64,000 nt of DNA from Methanobacterium sp. (GCA_015661405.1 JACWMK010000007.1:4506-68505); one strand, 5' to 3'. Shown: positions 19,539-29,183, counted from the first letter of the stretch. A program made the numbers and translations. Notes: a model not told the origin generated them from the letters alone.

Positions 19539-20336
19539 ATGGAGAAAATCAAGATTTATTCATTAGAAGGTGAAGTAATAGGTGAAATTGAACTTCCTGA
19601 AATATTCATGGAAGAATTCAGACCTGACTTAATAAAAAGGGCAGTTATATCTTCACAAACAGCTAAAATTCAGCCATGGGGATCAGATCCAATGGCAGGA
19701 AAACGTACAACTGCAGAATCATTCGGTGCAGGCCGAGGGGCAGCTATGGTTCCCAGAGTTAAAGGATCAAGACATCCAGCAGGATCTAAGGGAGCTTTTG
19801 TACCTCAGGCAGCTGGAGGTAGAAGAGCCCACCCACCAAGGGTAGATAGGATTATTCATGAAAAGATTAATAAAAAGGAAAGGAGATTAGCCATAAGATC
19901 AGCAGTAGCCGCCACAGCTAAACCTGAAATAGTTGAACAAAGAGGCCATTGCATAGAAAATTTACCTCAAATACCTTTTATAGTCGATGATGAACTTTCT
20001 AAAGTCAAAAAAACTAGTGAAACTAGGGAAATTTTCAAAAAACTTGGAATAATGGATGATGTAGTTCGAGCTAAATCTGGCCGTACTATAAGGGCTGGAA
20101 GAGGTAAAACTAGGGGACGGAAATATAAATCACCTAAAGGTCCATTATTAGTAGTTGGAGAAGATAAAGGGATTAGTAAAGGTGCTAGGAACCATCCCGG
20201 TGTGGATATTGTAGTAGTCAATAATTTAAATGCTGAACTACTTGCTCCAGGTACTCATCCTGGTAGACTCACCATTTATACTAAATCAGCCATAGAGAAA
20301 TTAGGAGAGCTATTTAAAAGTGAAGTGGGTGTATGA
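19539..20336 (+). CDS. rpl4: Large ribosomal subunit protein uL4
   Basis: The 265-residue archaeal uL4 lines the peptide exit tunnel through its basic loop, here [31 protein letters not shown] (about residues 90-120). The C-terminal part carries the [20 protein letters not shown] and [21 protein letters not shown] segments typical of archaeal and eukaryotic L4. The stop overlaps the start of rpl23 by 4 bases, indicating coupling. Confidence 0.96.
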   Translation: MEKIKIYSLEGEVIGEIELPEIFMEEFRPDLIKRAVISSQTAKIQPWGSDPMAGKRTTAESFGAGRGAAMVPRVKGSRHPAGSKGAFVPQAAGGRRAHPPRVDRIIHEKINKKERRLAIRSAVAATAKPEIVEQRGHCIENLPQIPFIVDDELSKVKKTSETREIFKKLGIMDDVVRAKSGRTIRAGRGKTRGRKYKSPKGPLLVVGEDKGISKGARNHPGVDIVVVNNLNAELLAPGTHPGRLTIYTKSAIEKLGELFKSEVGV

Positions 20337-20599
20337 AGATGGATCCGTACTCAATAATTATGAAACCTCATTTAACAGAAAAAAGTATGAATGCTATTGA
20401 CAAAAATAATGAACTAACCTTTGTGGTTAGAAGAAATTCCCGTAAACCCCAAATAAAAAGTGCATTTGAGGATCTTTACGCGGTTAAGGTGGAAAGTGTT
20501 AATACTCAGATTAATACACGCGGAGAAAAATTGGCTTATATTAAACTTGAAGCAGAGCATAGTGCAGAAGATATAGCTGTAAAGATGGGTATATTCTAA
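20333..20599 (+). CDS. rpl23: Large ribosomal subunit protein uL23
   Basis: The 88-residue protein forms part of the tunnel exit platform where SRP and the translocon dock. The family signature is visible in [15 protein letters not shown] at the N-terminus and in [23 protein letters not shown]. The listed ATG overlaps the rpl4 stop; an ATG two codons later (20339) is equally possible. A 196-base spacer follows before rpl2, unusually long for this operon. Confidence 0.95.
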   Translation: MKMDPYSIIMKPHLTEKSMNAIDKNNELTFVVRRNSRKPQIKSAFEDLYAVKVESVNTQINTRGEKLAYIKLEAEHSAEDIAVKMGIF

Positions 20600-20749
20600 A
20601 TGGGTTATTATAAAACTTAATTTAATTGATTAAGTTGATTAAAAATTTCAATCAGGATTTATATTAATAATATATAACAAATTATTAAAAATAAATTTAA
20701 GGTCAAAAAATTGGTAAAGTTTTAGTCAAGTTTTCATAGGGATAAACAG

Positions 20750-20769
20750 TTATGATAATCCAATCATAA
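20750..20769 (+). promoter_or_regulatory. Perfect inverted repeat upstream of rpl2
   Basis: TTATGAT (20750-20756) and ATCATAA (20763-20769) are perfect 7-base arms around a 6-base loop. They lie about 12 bases ahead of the GGAGGAAT ribosome binding site of rpl2, in the 196-base gap after rpl23. As RNA it could form a hairpin near the ribosome binding site; as DNA it could be an operator. No regulator is known for it. Confidence 0.4.
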
Positions 20770-20795
20770 AATTTGCCCATAGGAGGAATATTGAA

Positions 20796-21521
20796 ATGGG
20801 AAAACGGTTAATAATTCAAAGGAGAGGAAGAGGAACTCCGACTTATAGGAGTGCATCACACAGATTTAAAGGTAAAATTGCCTATAGATCCTATGATGAT
20901 ATAGAAAAAGAGGGCAGTATCAAGGGAAAAGTCATTGATATACTACATGATCCCGGAAGAAGCGCCCCATTAGCTATGGTAAAGTTTGAAAATAATGAAA
21001 AAAGACTTATTTTAGCACCTGAAAGTATAAAAATTAATGATGATATTGCTTGCGGAATTTCAGCACCCATAAGTCCTGGAAATTCATTACCATTGGCTGA
21101 AATTCCTGAAGGAACTCCTCTTTATAACTTAGAGAAATTTCCAGGAGACGGTGGTAAATTCGTCCGAGCTTCTGGAACTTACGCTTCTTTAATCACACAT
21201 GATGTAGGTAAAGCTATTGTAGAATTACCATCAGGTGAATTAAAGGCATTCAACCCCCGCTGCAGAGCTACTGTAGGTGTAGTAGCAGGTGGAGGAAGAA
21301 AAGAAAAACCATTCCTTAAAGCAGGGAACAGACACTACGCCACGAAAGCTAAAGGTATAAAAAGCGTTGGTGTGAGAGGAGTGGCTATGAATGCAGTGGA
21401 TCACCCGCACGGTGGTGGAAACAGGCAGCATCCTGGAAAACCAACCACAGTATCCAGACATGCACCACCAGGTCGAAAAGTAGGTTCTATTGCAGCTAAA
21501 AGGACAGGTAGAAGGAGATAA
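20796..21521 (+). CDS. rpl2: Large ribosomal subunit protein uL2
   Basis: The 241-residue uL2 is central to peptidyl transferase assembly. It starts MGKRLIIQRRGRGTPTYRSASHRFKGKI, has the beta-barrel middle, and ends with GVAMNAVDHPHGGGNRQHPGKP, containing the conserved His-rich loop. Length is normal for archaea. AGGAGGAAT precedes the ATG. A hairpin-forming repeat lies immediately upstream. Confidence 0.97.
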   Translation: MGKRLIIQRRGRGTPTYRSASHRFKGKIAYRSYDDIEKEGSIKGKVIDILHDPGRSAPLAMVKFENNEKRLILAPESIKINDDIACGISAPISPGNSLPLAEIPEGTPLYNLEKFPGDGGKFVRASGTYASLITHDVGKAIVELPSGELKAFNPRCRATVGVVAGGGRKEKPFLKAGNRHYATKAKGIKSVGVRGVAMNAVDHPHGGGNRQHPGKPTTVSRHAPPGRKVGSIAAKRTGRRR

Positions 21522-21658
21522 ATCAAAAATACAGATAAATTTCCTAAAACTCTTTAAAATAAATCTTAAAATCTAATAAAAAGAGAATAAAGAGTTTAAA
21601 ATAGAATTAGAATAGAAATTAATATTAAAAAAAAAGATTGTAACAAGGAGGAGACTAA

Positions 21659-22069
21659 TTGGCTAGAAAAGAATTTAATTATCGCGGTTATACGCTAAAA
21701 GAATTACAACAAATGCCTCTGGATAATGTAATCCAGCTATTCCCATCCAGACAGAAAAGATCCCTAAAAAGAGGGTTTCTTCCCAGGCAGAAGAACGTTT
21801 TAGAAAAAATAAGAAAGCTCAAAAAAATGGGAAATCAAGGTGGAAAACCTCAAATAATCAAGACTCATTGTCGGGATATGATAGTACTCCCAGAAATGGT
21901 GGGAATGACTTTTGGAATCTACAACGGCAAAGAATTTATTGAAGTCAACATCCAACCTGAGATGATTGGTAGTTACTTCGGTGAATTTTCAGTAACCAGA
22001 CAAAGAGTTCAGCACGGAGATCCAGGTATGGGTGCAACTAGGTCGTCCATGTTCGTGCCTCTAAAATAA
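21659..22069 (+). CDS. rps19: Small ribosomal subunit protein uS19
   Basis: The 136-residue protein contacts the A-site finger from the small-subunit head. The archaeal opening [21 protein letters not shown] and the conserved core [26 protein letters not shown] are both visible. It begins with TTG at 21659, placed seven bases behind AAGGAGGAGA; no in-frame ATG lies close enough to compete. rpl22 follows after 13 bases. Confidence 0.96.
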   Translation: MARKEFNYRGYTLKELQQMPLDNVIQLFPSRQKRSLKRGFLPRQKNVLEKIRKLKKMGNQGGKPQIIKTHCRDMIVLPEMVGMTFGIYNGKEFIEVNIQPEMIGSYFGEFSVTRQRVQHGDPGMGATRSSMFVPLK

Positions 22070-22082
22070 GGAGAAATTTAAC

Positions 22083-22547
22083 ATGGCTAAAATCAAATAT
22101 GCTTACAATGAAGAGGAAGAAGAAAAAACAGCAAAGTCAATTGGAAGATCCCTTAAAATATCTCCCAAACACGCTATCGAAATATGTAATGCTATTAGGG
22201 GAATGGAACTTGCTGAGGCTAAAGATTATCTGGACGATGTAATTGAGATGAGAACACCAGTACCGTTTAAAAGACATAATAAAAAAGTAGGGCACCGGAG
22301 AGGTCTCGAAGGATGGCCTACTGGTAGATATCCAGTTAAAGCAGCTGCGCATATATTAGATGTATTAATAAATGCTCAAGCCAATGCTGAATACCAAGGA
22401 TTGGACACTGAAAACTTGAAAATTCAACACATATCCAGCCATAGGGGAATTATAATACGAGGATGGACTCCTCGTGCTTTTGGAAGAGCAAGTCCATTCA
22501 ACACACCAACCACACATATACAAGTAGTACTAGAGGAGATTCAATGA
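22083..22547 (+). CDS. rpl22: Large ribosomal subunit protein uL22
   Basis: The 154-residue protein contributes to the exit tunnel through its hairpin. Archaeal features include [30 protein letters not shown] and the late [36 protein letters not shown] precedes the ATG. Its TGA stop overlaps the ATG of rps3, and the rps3 ribosome binding site GAGGAG lies inside its last codons. Confidence 0.96.
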   Translation: MAKIKYAYNEEEEEKTAKSIGRSLKISPKHAIEICNAIRGMELAEAKDYLDDVIEMRTPVPFKRHNKKVGHRRGLEGWPTGRYPVKAAAHILDVLINAQANAEYQGLDTENLKIQHISSHRGIIIRGWTPRAFGRASPFNTPTTHIQVVLEEIQ

Positions 22548-23605
22548 TTGAAAAGGATTTTGTAACAGAAGGACTTAAAAGAACGAGAATCGACGAATTT
22601 CTGCAGAAAGAACTCGAAAGAGCAGGGTATGGTGGAATGGAGATTCAAGTCACCCCACTGGGAACTATGGTTGTAGTTTATGCAGAACGTCCAGGTATGG
22701 TTATTGGAAGAGGAGGAAAAACCGTCCGTAACATAACCCAGAATCTTAAATTAAACTATGAATTAGAAAACCCCCAAGTTGAGGTTAAAGAAGTTGAAGT
22801 ACCTGAATTGAATCCTAAAATAATGGCTCATAAAATTGCAGCCATGCTACAAAGAGGTATGCACTTCAGACGAGTAGCTTACACTGCACTTAGGAGAATA
22901 ATGGGTGCTGGAGCACAGGGTGTGGAAGTTACCATCTCTGGTAAAATTAGAGGTTCCAGATCAGCAGTTGCCAAGTTTTCTGATGGATATATCAAAAAAT
23001 GTGGAGAACCGGCCACCAGATTTGTGAGGGTAGGATTTGCCACAGTTCAACTTAAACCCGGTGTTCTAGGAATTTATGTTAGAATTATGCCACCAGATAT
23101 TGTTTTACCTGACAAAGTAGATATTTTAAAAGTTGAAATTGAAGAATCATCTGTTGATACTCTGGTAGAAAACATTGAGGAAGAATCTACTAACTCTACT
23201 GTTGTGGAAGTCGAAGTAGAAGAGTCTTCTAAACCTACAGAAATACTGGATGAAATCACTGAAGAATCTGAGGATGAGTCTGAAGAAGTGAAGGATGAAT
23301 CTGTGGAATCTGAGGATGAGTCTGAAGAAGTGGAAGATGAATCTGTGGAATCTGAGGATGAGTCTGAAGAAGTGAAGGATGAATCTGTGGAATCTGAGGA
23401 TGAGTCTGAAGAAGTGGAAGATGAATCTGTGGAATCTGAGGATGAGTCTGAAGAAGTGGAAGATGAATCTGTGGAATCTGAGGATGAGTCTGAAGAAGTG
23501 GAAGATGAATCTGAGGATGTATCCGAAAAAGTAGAAAATGAATCTGATTCGGATGACAAGACTAATGAATCAAAACTTGAACCAGAAGAAGAATCTTCAA
23601 ATTAA
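22544..23605 (+). CDS. rps3: Small ribosomal subunit protein uS3 with long acidic repeat tail
   Basis: Residues 1-200 form a normal archaeal uS3: KH domain with [14 protein letters not shown], then [38 protein letters not shown]. From about residue 200 to 353 the protein becomes almost purely Glu, Asp, Ser and Val. This tail includes five full 14-residue units related to [14 protein letters not shown] plus a partial sixth, encoded by near-identical 42-base repeats at 23267-23509. Many archaeal S3 proteins have acidic tails, but this one is long. The true start is ATG 22544, overlapping the rpl22 stop, with GAGGAGAT upstream; the frame extends further upstream but that part is inside rpl22. 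uS3 guards mRNA entry to the ribosome. Confidence 0.95.
   Translation: MIEKDFVTEGLKRTRIDEFLQKELERAGYGGMEIQVTPLGTMVVVYAERPGMVIGRGGKTVRNITQNLKLNYELENPQVEVKEVEVPELNPKIMAHKIAAMLQRGMHFRRVAYTALRRIMGAGAQGVEVTISGKIRGSRSAVAKFSDGYIKKCGEPATRFVRVGFATVQLKPGVLGIYVRIMPPDIVLPDKVDILKVEIEESSVDTLVENIEEESTNSTVVEVEVEESSKPTEILDEITEESEDESEEVKDESVESEDESEEVEDESVESEDESEEVKDESVESEDESEEVEDESVESEDESEEVEDESVESEDESEEVEDESEDVSEKVENESDSDDKTNESKLEPEEESSN
23267..23509 (+). repeat. 42-bp coding tandem repeat in rps3
   Basis: Copies of a 42-base unit start at 23267, 23309, 23351, 23393, 23435 and 23477; the last is partial. They differ mainly at one codon (Lys AAG or Glu GAA). The near-identity at DNA level implies recent expansion by slippage or unequal recombination. 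Confidence 0.9.
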
Positions 23606-23672
23606 ATATGGATAAAAGAGGTAAATTCATTAAATTGAGATTCACAATTATAAAAAAAGGATGTATAAAAAA

Positions 23673-23879
23673 ATGGTAATACTAAGAAGTAGAGAAATTA
23701 GGGCAATGGAGATAGTGGAAATCCAGAAGAAACTGGATGAGCTCAAGGCAGAATATGCTAAAAATATTTCAAAAAATGCTGCTGCTGGAGTATATGATAA
23801 TCCCGGTAAAATTAAAGAACTCAAAAGAACTATTGCTCGCGTTCTTACCATAATAAATGAAAAAACGAAGGAGAACTAA
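23673..23879 (+). CDS. rpl29: Large ribosomal subunit protein uL29
   Basis: The 68-residue helical protein sits near the tunnel exit. The family pattern is clear in [25 protein letters not shown] and [20 protein letters not shown] chose ATG 23673, with AAAGG about 12 bases upstream, over ATG 23661, which lies directly on that site. The aIF1-like gene begins five bases after the stop. Confidence 0.95.
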   Translation: MVILRSREIRAMEIVEIQKKLDELKAEYAKNISKNAAAGVYDNPGKIKELKRTIARVLTIINEKTKEN

Positions 23880-23884
23880 AATCG

Positions 23885-24223
23885 ATGACAGTCTGTGAGA
23901 TATGTGGCCTTCCTAAAGAACTCTGCGTATGTGAAGAGATAGCTAGGGAAATTCAAAAAGTTAAAGTCTACACAGTCAGAAGAAGATTCGGGAAACTCAT
24001 GACCATAGTAGAGGGGATTGATGAGCACGATATCGATATAAAAGAACTGACAAAGGAACTAAAAAATAAATGTGCTTGTGGGGGAACTGCTAAGAATGGC
24101 CAAATTGAACTTCAAGGGGATCATAAAAGAAAGGTCAAGGAAGTTCTAGCAAATATGGGCTTTTCATCAGATACAATTGAAATCAAAGATAGAGATGAAA
24201 GAAGAAGTAGAAAGAGACGTTAA
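23885..24223 (+). CDS. Translation initiation factor aIF1 (SUI1 family)
   Basis: The 112-residue protein combines an N-terminal Cys cluster ([14 protein letters not shown], residues 4-17), a probable zinc site, with a SUI1 domain. The SUI1 part shows [36 protein letters not shown] and [15 protein letters not shown]. aIF1 promotes start-codon fidelity on the small subunit. The gene follows rpl29 and precedes rnp1, the standard euryarchaeal order. Confidence 0.93.
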   Translation: MTVCEICGLPKELCVCEEIAREIQKVKVYTVRRRFGKLMTIVEGIDEHDIDIKELTKELKNKCACGGTAKNGQIELQGDHKRKVKEVLANMGFSSDTIEIKDRDERRSRKRR

Positions 24224-24285
24224 TAAAAAATAATCCTTTTTGAACCTCATTTATATTAATCCTAATCATTTATAATGAAAAAATC

Positions 24286-24567
24286 ATGATTACACCACAG
24301 AACATATTCCGGCACGAGTTTATAGGACTGCAAGTTAAAGTTGCCGATAGCTCACATATAGGATTTAAAGGAATAAAAGGAAAAATTGTTGACGAAACCA
24401 AAAATACCATTAAAATAGAGGATGATGAAGGGAATGAAAAAATCATCCCAAAAAAAGTGGTAACACTACATTTAAATTTATCCGATGGTAGTAAAATCGA
24501 AATAGATGGTAAAATAATCGTTGCCCGTCCTGAAGATAGGATTAAAAAAAGATTTAGAAAACATTAA
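24286..24567 (+). CDS. rnp1: Ribonuclease P protein component 1 (Rpp29/Pop4)
   Basis: The 93-residue protein is the archaeal Rpp29 subunit of RNase P, which matures tRNA 5' ends. NIFRHEFIGLQVKVADSSHIGFKGIKGKIVDETKNTIKIED and GKIIVARPEDRIKKRFR show the Sm-like beta barrel of the family. It is one of the usual non-ribosomal genes inside the archaeal S10-spc region. The start at 24286 follows a weak ribosome binding site, so it may depend on upstream translation or its own promoter. Confidence 0.93.
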   Translation: MITPQNIFRHEFIGLQVKVADSSHIGFKGIKGKIVDETKNTIKIEDDEGNEKIIPKKVVTLHLNLSDGSKIEIDGKIIVARPEDRIKKRFRKH

Positions 24568-24655
24568 TTACAACAATAGCTTTTGTCGATTTTAAAAAAA
24601 AATAATGAATTATAATTGATTAAAACTAATTTGAATAGTAAATATGGTGATATTA

Positions 24656-24979
24656 ATGATTGGCATTGACGTTACAGAACCAAAAACAAAATGTGATGAT
24701 CCAAACTGTCCTTTTCATGGAAGTTTACCTGTAAGAGGGCAAATATTAGAAGGAATAGTAACCAGTGACAAGGCTGAAAGGACTATCACTGTAGAAAGAA
24801 GTTTCTATAAATTCATCAGTAAATACGAAAGATATGAAAAAAGAAAATCAAAAATAAATGCACATAAACCCGACTGTATAGAATTGAATATCGGTGATGC
24901 AGTGAAAATTGCAGAATGCAGATCTCTAAGTAAAACTAAACATTTCGTAGTAATAGAGGTCAAGGGAGATAAAAAATGA
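24656..24979 (+). CDS. rps17: Small ribosomal subunit protein uS17
   Basis: The 107-residue protein includes the OB-fold core ([40 protein letters not shown]) and an N-terminal [10 protein letters not shown] cluster typical of many euryarchaeal S17 proteins. I chose ATG 24656, which has GGTGAT five bases upstream, over ATG 24644, which is part of that site. The stop overlaps the rpl14 ATG by 4 bases. Confidence 0.95.
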   Translation: MIGIDVTEPKTKCDDPNCPFHGSLPVRGQILEGIVTSDKAERTITVERSFYKFISKYERYEKRKSKINAHKPDCIELNIGDAVKIAECRSLSKTKHFVVIEVKGDKK

Positions 24980-25374
24980 AGGCACTTACATCTAACGTTG
25001 CAAAATCACTCCCTATAGGTGCTAGATTACAGTGTGTGGATAATACTGGTGCCCGAGAAGTAGAAATAATATCAGTTAAAGGATACAAGGGTGTTAGAAG
25101 AAGATTGGCCAGTGCTGGTGTAGGTGACATGATTGTGATCTCAGTTAAAAAGGGTAATGTTGAAATGAGGAGAGAAGTCACAACTGCAGTTGTAGTTAGA
25201 CAGAAAAAGGAATTTAAAAGAGCAGATGGTCTTAGAGTAAAATTTGAAGATAATGCTGCAGTAATAATAAGTCCTGAAGGAGCTATTAAAGGTTCTGAAA
25301 TAAGAGGACCAGTGGCTAAAGAAGCCGCTGACCGATGGCCTGCCATAGGGAGTGCTGCAAGCATAATAGTTTAG
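24976..25374 (+). CDS. rpl14: Large ribosomal subunit protein uL14
   Basis: The 132-residue protein shows the uL14 signature [25 protein letters not shown] and [15 protein letters not shown] near residue 75. It forms an inter-subunit bridge with the small subunit. Its start overlaps rps17 by 4 bases with AAGGGAG upstream. rpl24 follows after 65 bases. Confidence 0.96.
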   Translation: MKALTSNVAKSLPIGARLQCVDNTGAREVEIISVKGYKGVRRRLASAGVGDMIVISVKKGNVEMRREVTTAVVVRQKKEFKRADGLRVKFEDNAAVIISPEGAIKGSEIRGPVAKEAADRWPAIGSAASIIV

Positions 25375-25439
25375 AATGATCAGATTAGATCATTCAAAAA
25401 GAATAATTTAATTATAATTACTAATTAAGGTGATTAAAT

Positions 25440-25793
25440 ATGTCAAAACAGCCAAGAAAGCAGAGAAAATTCCTCTATAATGCACCTTTACATGTGCGTC
25501 ATAGATTAATGAGTGCTACTCTCTCTGAAGAGCTTAGAGAAAGATATGGAATAAGATCTCTTCCCGTGAAATCCGGAGATACCGTCGAGATTATGCGAGG
25601 AGATTTCAGGGAACATGAAGGAAAAGTGGAGAAAGTAGATCTAAAAAACTATCGACTTATGATTGAAGGTGTTTCAGTGCAGAAACCGGATGGAAATAAA
25701 GTTTATCACACAGTTCACCCTTCAAATATAATGATAGTTGAATTAGATCTAGATGATGAAGAAAGAAACGAATTAATAGAGAGGAAGGGATAA
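25440..25793 (+). CDS. rpl24: Large ribosomal subunit protein uL24
   Basis: The 117-residue archaeal uL24 has the N-terminal [20 protein letters not shown] extension shared with eukaryotic L26. The KOW motif is visible in [29 protein letters not shown]. It is an early assembly initiator of the large subunit. AAGGTGATTAAAT precedes the ATG; rps4e starts two bases after the stop. Confidence 0.95.
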   Translation: MSKQPRKQRKFLYNAPLHVRHRLMSATLSEELRERYGIRSLPVKSGDTVEIMRGDFREHEGKVEKVDLKNYRLMIEGVSVQKPDGNKVYHTVHPSNIMIVELDLDDEERNELIERKG

Positions 25794-25795
25794 AA

Positions 25796-26521
25796 ATGGC
25801 CATAATGGGTTCAAGAAAACATCTTAAACGATATAAAGCTCCTGAAAACTGGCCAATTCACCCTAAAGAGTATAATTGGACAGTTAAAACAAATCCGGGA
25901 CCTCACTCTTTAGATGAATCAATACCTCTTTTAATTATAGTTAGGGATGTATTAAAAGTAGCAGATACAGCAAGAGAAGCTAAAATAATAATAAATAAGG
26001 GATATATTTTAATTGATGGACGAGTGATAAAAGATTACAAATTCCCAGTAGGATTCATGGATGTAATCGAAATACCCAAATCTTCAAAAGTATACCGAGT
26101 GCTTCCAGATGAGAAAGGACGATTAACACTCCATCCCATATCCTCCGAAAACAAAGAATTCAAACTATGCCGTATTGAAAATAAAACTACAACCAAAGGC
26201 GGTAAAACACAGTTAAACCTCCATGATGGTCGAAACCATCTATCTGAGGATGAACTTAAACCAGCTGATGTTATAATGCTCAAGATTCCTGAACAAGAAA
26301 TTCAGGATCACATAAAATTTGAAAACGGTACAGTAGGTCTTATAACTGGCGGTAAACATATAGGGGAAATTGGTAGCATTAAAGAAATAACCATCACTAA
26401 ATCATCCATGCCAAATACCGTAGTAATAGAAGGTGAAGGAAAAACATTTCAAACCCTAAAAGACTATGTTTTTGTTTTAGGCAAAGATAAACCTATTATT
26501 TCACTTCCAGGAGGTTCTTAA
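25796..26521 (+). CDS. rps4e: Small ribosomal subunit protein eS4
   Basis: The 241-residue protein is the archaeal/eukaryotic eS4. It has an N-terminal [22 protein letters not shown], an S4-like RNA-binding part ([31 protein letters not shown]) and a C-terminal KOW-like region ([18 protein letters not shown]). Both spacing and direction place it tightly between rpl24 and rpl5. GAGAGGAAGGGA precedes the start. Confidence 0.96.
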   Translation: MAIMGSRKHLKRYKAPENWPIHPKEYNWTVKTNPGPHSLDESIPLLIIVRDVLKVADTAREAKIIINKGYILIDGRVIKDYKFPVGFMDVIEIPKSSKVYRVLPDEKGRLTLHPISSENKEFKLCRIENKTTTKGGKTQLNLHDGRNHLSEDELKPADVIMLKIPEQEIQDHIKFENGTVGLITGGKHIGEIGSIKEITITKSSMPNTVVIEGEGKTFQTLKDYVFVLGKDKPIISLPGGS

Positions 26522-27028
26522 ATGAATCTAATGGAAGAAGTGAAGATAGCAAAAGCTACCATAAATATTGGTGTAGGTGAAGGCGGAGAAAAACTTGCCA
26601 AAGCCGAAAAACTTTTGACGAACATCACCAATCAGAAACCCGTTCGTACTTATTCTAAAGTTACTAATCCTGAATTTGGAATTAGAAGAGGTCAACCTAT
26701 AGCTTGCAAAGTTACTTTAAGGCATGAAAAAGCATATAATGCTGTTAAATTGATTTTGGATGGTGTAGGTAATAGACTTAAATCTAGTCAATTTGACAGT
26801 CAAGGTAATGTTTCTTTCGGAATAGAGGAACATATAGAAATCCCTGGAATGCGATACGATCCAGACATAGGAATATTTGGGATGAATGTTTCAGTGACCT
26901 TTGAAAAACCAGGTTATAGAATAAAAAGAAGGAAAATTCAACGTAAAAAAGTTCCCACAAAACATCAGGTCGCCACTGAGGAGACCATACAGTTTATGCA
27001 GGACAAATTTCAAATTGAGATAGAATAG
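26522..27028 (+). CDS. rpl5: Large ribosomal subunit protein uL5
   Basis: The 168-residue protein binds 5S rRNA. The family pattern shows in [33 protein letters not shown] and in [15 protein letters not shown]. The ATG starts directly after the rps4e stop, and the ribosome binding site CAGGAGG lies within the end of rps4e. The small rps14 gene begins eight bases after its stop. Confidence 0.95.
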   Translation: MNLMEEVKIAKATINIGVGEGGEKLAKAEKLLTNITNQKPVRTYSKVTNPEFGIRRGQPIACKVTLRHEKAYNAVKLILDGVGNRLKSSQFDSQGNVSFGIEEHIEIPGMRYDPDIGIFGMNVSVTFEKPGYRIKRRKIQRKKVPTKHQVATEETIQFMQDKFQIEIE

Positions 27029-27036
27029 GTGATAAT

Positions 27037-27180
27037 TTGCCAAGAAAATATGGAAAAGCATCAAGAGAATGTAGAAGATGTGGGGATCATTCAGCCCTAG
27101 TAAGAAGATACGGGCTTATGTTATGCAGACAATGCTTCAGAGAACTCGCATCAAAAATTGGATTTAAAAAATATAATTAG
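27037..27180 (+). CDS. rps14: Small ribosomal subunit protein uS14, zinc-binding type
   Basis: This small gene encodes 47 residues beginning [17 protein letters not shown], with two Cys pairs (CRRC and CRQC) forming a zinc site, and ending KIGFKKYN. It starts with TTG at 27037 behind AGGTGATAA; no ATG exists in a suitable place. It occupies the expected slot between rpl5 and rps8. The protein sits in the small-subunit head. Confidence 0.95.
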   Translation: MPRKYGKASRECRRCGDHSALVRRYGLMLCRQCFRELASKIGFKKYN

Positions 27181-27192
27181 AGGTGCTAATTT

Positions 27193-27585
27193 ATGACTCT
27201 TATGGATCCTCTGTCAAATGCTCTTACAAACATGCGTAACAACGAAATGCAGGGAAACAAGAGATGCACTATCTCTCCAGCATCAAAAATGATTGGTCAT
27301 GTTCTAAGAACCATGCAAAAAGAAGGATATATTGGTGAATTCGAGTTCGTGGATGATGGTAAGGCAGGACAATTCATAGTTGAATTAGAAGGTAATATAA
27401 ACAAATGTGGTGTTATAAAGCCTAGACACGCCATTAAAAATGATGAATTTGAAAAATTTGAAAAAAGATATCTACCAGCCAAAAACTTTGGTGTGATAAT
27501 CATGACAACTCCTCAGGGAATCATGACTCACAAAGAAGCAAAAGATAAAGGCATTGGTGGTAGGCTTCTGGTATATATTTATTAA
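27193..27585 (+). CDS. rps8: Small ribosomal subunit protein uS8
   Basis: The 130-residue protein has the archaeal opening [22 protein letters not shown] and the C-terminal [31 protein letters not shown], the rRNA helix-21 binding half. AGAGGTGCTAATTT precedes the ATG. It is followed after 11 bases by rpl6. Confidence 0.96.
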   Translation: MTLMDPLSNALTNMRNNEMQGNKRCTISPASKMIGHVLRTMQKEGYIGEFEFVDDGKAGQFIVELEGNINKCGVIKPRHAIKNDEFEKFEKRYLPAKNFGVIIMTTPQGIMTHKEAKDKGIGGRLLVYIY

Positions 27586-27596
27586 GGTGATAAAAA

Positions 27597-28133
27597 ATGG
27601 CTCAAGCAGTAGTGATTCTTAGGGAAGAAATCCCTATACCCGGGGGTATAGAAGTAAACATCACTGATGAGGTGACTGTTACTGGATCGAAGGGTGAGCT
27701 TAAAAGGAATTTTAAGCAAAGAGCAATTAAAATTTTGAAAGACGATGGAAATATAATTTTAGAAGCTCAATTCCCTAAAAAAAGAGATAAAGCCATGCTG
27801 GGAACTATAAAATCCCACATAACTAATATGATTATAGGTTTAACTGATGGATTTACTTACAAAATGAAGATTGTTTACGCTCACTTTCCAATGACTGTAA
27901 AAGTCACTGAAGGTAAAGTTATCATCGAAAATTTCCTTGGTGAAAGACATCCACGGACAGCTAAAATTTTAGGAAATACAAAAGTCCAGATTAAGGGTGA
28001 TGAAGTTATGGTAAATGGTGTTAACAAAGAAGATGTGGGACAAACAATGGCTAACATTGAACAGGCCACTAAAATAAAAGGTAGGGATCCTAGGGTATTC
28101 CAGGATGGAATATACCTTGTAGAAAAACTTTAA
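27597..28133 (+). CDS. rpl6: Large ribosomal subunit protein uL6
   Basis: The 178-residue protein consists of two related alpha-beta halves. Characteristic stretches are EIPIPGGIEVNITDEVTVTGSKGELKRNF and the C-terminal NFLGERHPRTAKILGNTKVQIKGDEVMVNG. It lies near the factor-binding site. GGTGATAAAAA precedes the ATG. Confidence 0.96.
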   Translation: MAQAVVILREEIPIPGGIEVNITDEVTVTGSKGELKRNFKQRAIKILKDDGNIILEAQFPKKRDKAMLGTIKSHITNMIIGLTDGFTYKMKIVYAHFPMTVKVTEGKVIIENFLGERHPRTAKILGNTKVQIKGDEVMVNGVNKEDVGQTMANIEQATKIKGRDPRVFQDGIYLVEKL

Positions 28134-28145
28134 GGTGATCCAAAA

Positions 28146-28481
28146 ATGAAAAAACCACATTTTAAACGACAGGAATGGCACAGATACAAAAAACTTGGGG
28201 ATAAATGGAGAAAAGCCCGGGGAAAAACCAGTAAAAGAAGAAGATATGAGGCGCGGAAACCAGCGATGCCTACTATTGGTTACGGATCTCCCAAAAAAAC
28301 TAGAGGACTACATCCTTCAGGATATCAGGATATTCTGATTTCTAACATGAGGGAACTAGAAAGCTTAAATTCAGAAACCCAGGCAGGAAGAATCAGTTCC
28401 AAAATAGGTAAAAGGAAAAAAATAATAATGCTTGAGAAAGCACAGGAACTAAAAATTAAAATTCTGAATAAAGGACTATAA
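28146..28481 (+). CDS. rpl32e: Large ribosomal subunit protein eL32
   Basis: The 111-residue protein has the eL32 core KPHFKRQEWHRYKKLGDKWRKARGKTSKRRRYEARKPAMPTIGYGSPKKTRGLHPSG. It lacks the longer N-terminal extension present in some archaea, so it is near the short end for the family. AGGTGATCCAAAA precedes the ATG. A 255-base gap separates it from rpl19e. Confidence 0.94.
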   Translation: MKKPHFKRQEWHRYKKLGDKWRKARGKTSKRRRYEARKPAMPTIGYGSPKKTRGLHPSGYQDILISNMRELESLNSETQAGRISSKIGKRKKIIMLEKAQELKIKILNKGL

Positions 28482-28690
28482 ACAGGCAAATTTATTACAT
28501 TGTCTAAAAAATGCACATCATCGAAAATCTGAGATGAGAGCAGCCAAAAAATTAAATAGAATTTATATGAATGGATGTAAAGATTTGCATCATAATTTTT
28601 AATCCTAAAAATATTGTGAACCATGAAATATTAATTAAACGAGGAAACTATTGGTTTCAAAATTTTAGGGATGTATAAAAAAAATATTTT

Positions 28691-28717
28691 GATCAACCAA
28701 GTTTTATATTTGGTTGA
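28691..28717 (+). promoter_or_regulatory. Perfect 9-bp inverted repeat ahead of rpl19e
   Basis: ATCAACCAA (28691-28699) and TTGGTTGAT (28709-28717) form perfect 9-base arms around a 9-base loop. They end only a few bases before the GAGGGAGG ribosome binding site of rpl19e. The hairpin could regulate translation of the downstream block or act as a binding site for a ribosomal protein. Confidence 0.45.
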
Positions 28718-28736
28718 TTGAGAGGGAGGTTTCTTT

Positions 28737-29183
28737 ATGAATCTTACTACTCAAAAAAGATTAGCTGCAGATATACTCAAAGTAGGAGTAAACCGGGTTT
28801 GGATAGATCCTGAAAACATAGAGGAAGTATCACGGGCTATAACTAGAGAAGGGGTAAAACAACTTATAGATAATAAGATTATTATAGCCAAACCCCAGCA
28901 GGGTATAAGCAGTTACAGATCAAAGAAAATTGCAGAACAAAAAAGGAAAGGAAGAAGGAAAGGTCGCGGTAGTATAAAAGGAGCTAAAGGTGCTAGAAAT
29001 CCTAAAAAAAAAGCTTGGATGACTACTATAAGGGCTTTAAGGAAAGATTTAAAAGGTATGAGGGAAAACCGGGATATTAATAGAACCACCTACAGGAAAC
29101 TTTATAGAATGGCTAAGGGTGGTGCATTCCGAAGCAAATCTTACATGAAAACCTACGCTAGGGATCATGACCTTCTAAGATAA
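28737..29183 (+). CDS. rpl19e: Large ribosomal subunit protein eL19
   Basis: The 148-residue basic helical protein carries the eL19 signature: LTTQKRLAADILKVGVNRVWIDPENIEEVSRAITREGVKQLI and RKGRGSIKGAKGARNPKKKAWMTTIRALRKDLK. It forms an inter-subunit bridge. A strong GAGGGAGG ribosome binding site lies 8 bases before the ATG, right after the inverted repeat. Confidence 0.96.
   Translation: MNLTTQKRLAADILKVGVNRVWIDPENIEEVSRAITREGVKQLIDNKIIIAKPQQGISSYRSKKIAEQKRKGRRKGRGSIKGAKGARNPKKKAWMTTIRALRKDLKGMRENRDINRTTYRKLYRMAKGGAFRSKSYMKTYARDHDLLR

Noticed and set aside
23074..23559. Long minus-strand open frame of 161 codons, very Ser-rich, opposite rps3
   Set aside because: It is the antisense shadow of the acidic 42-base repeats; its Ser/Asp/Thr composition follows directly from the repeat, and it has no ribosome binding site.
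28532..28600. 22-codon frame starting MRAAKKLNRIY in the rpl32e-rpl19e gap
   Set aside because: It is too short, without a ribosome binding site, and likely random in an AT-rich gap.
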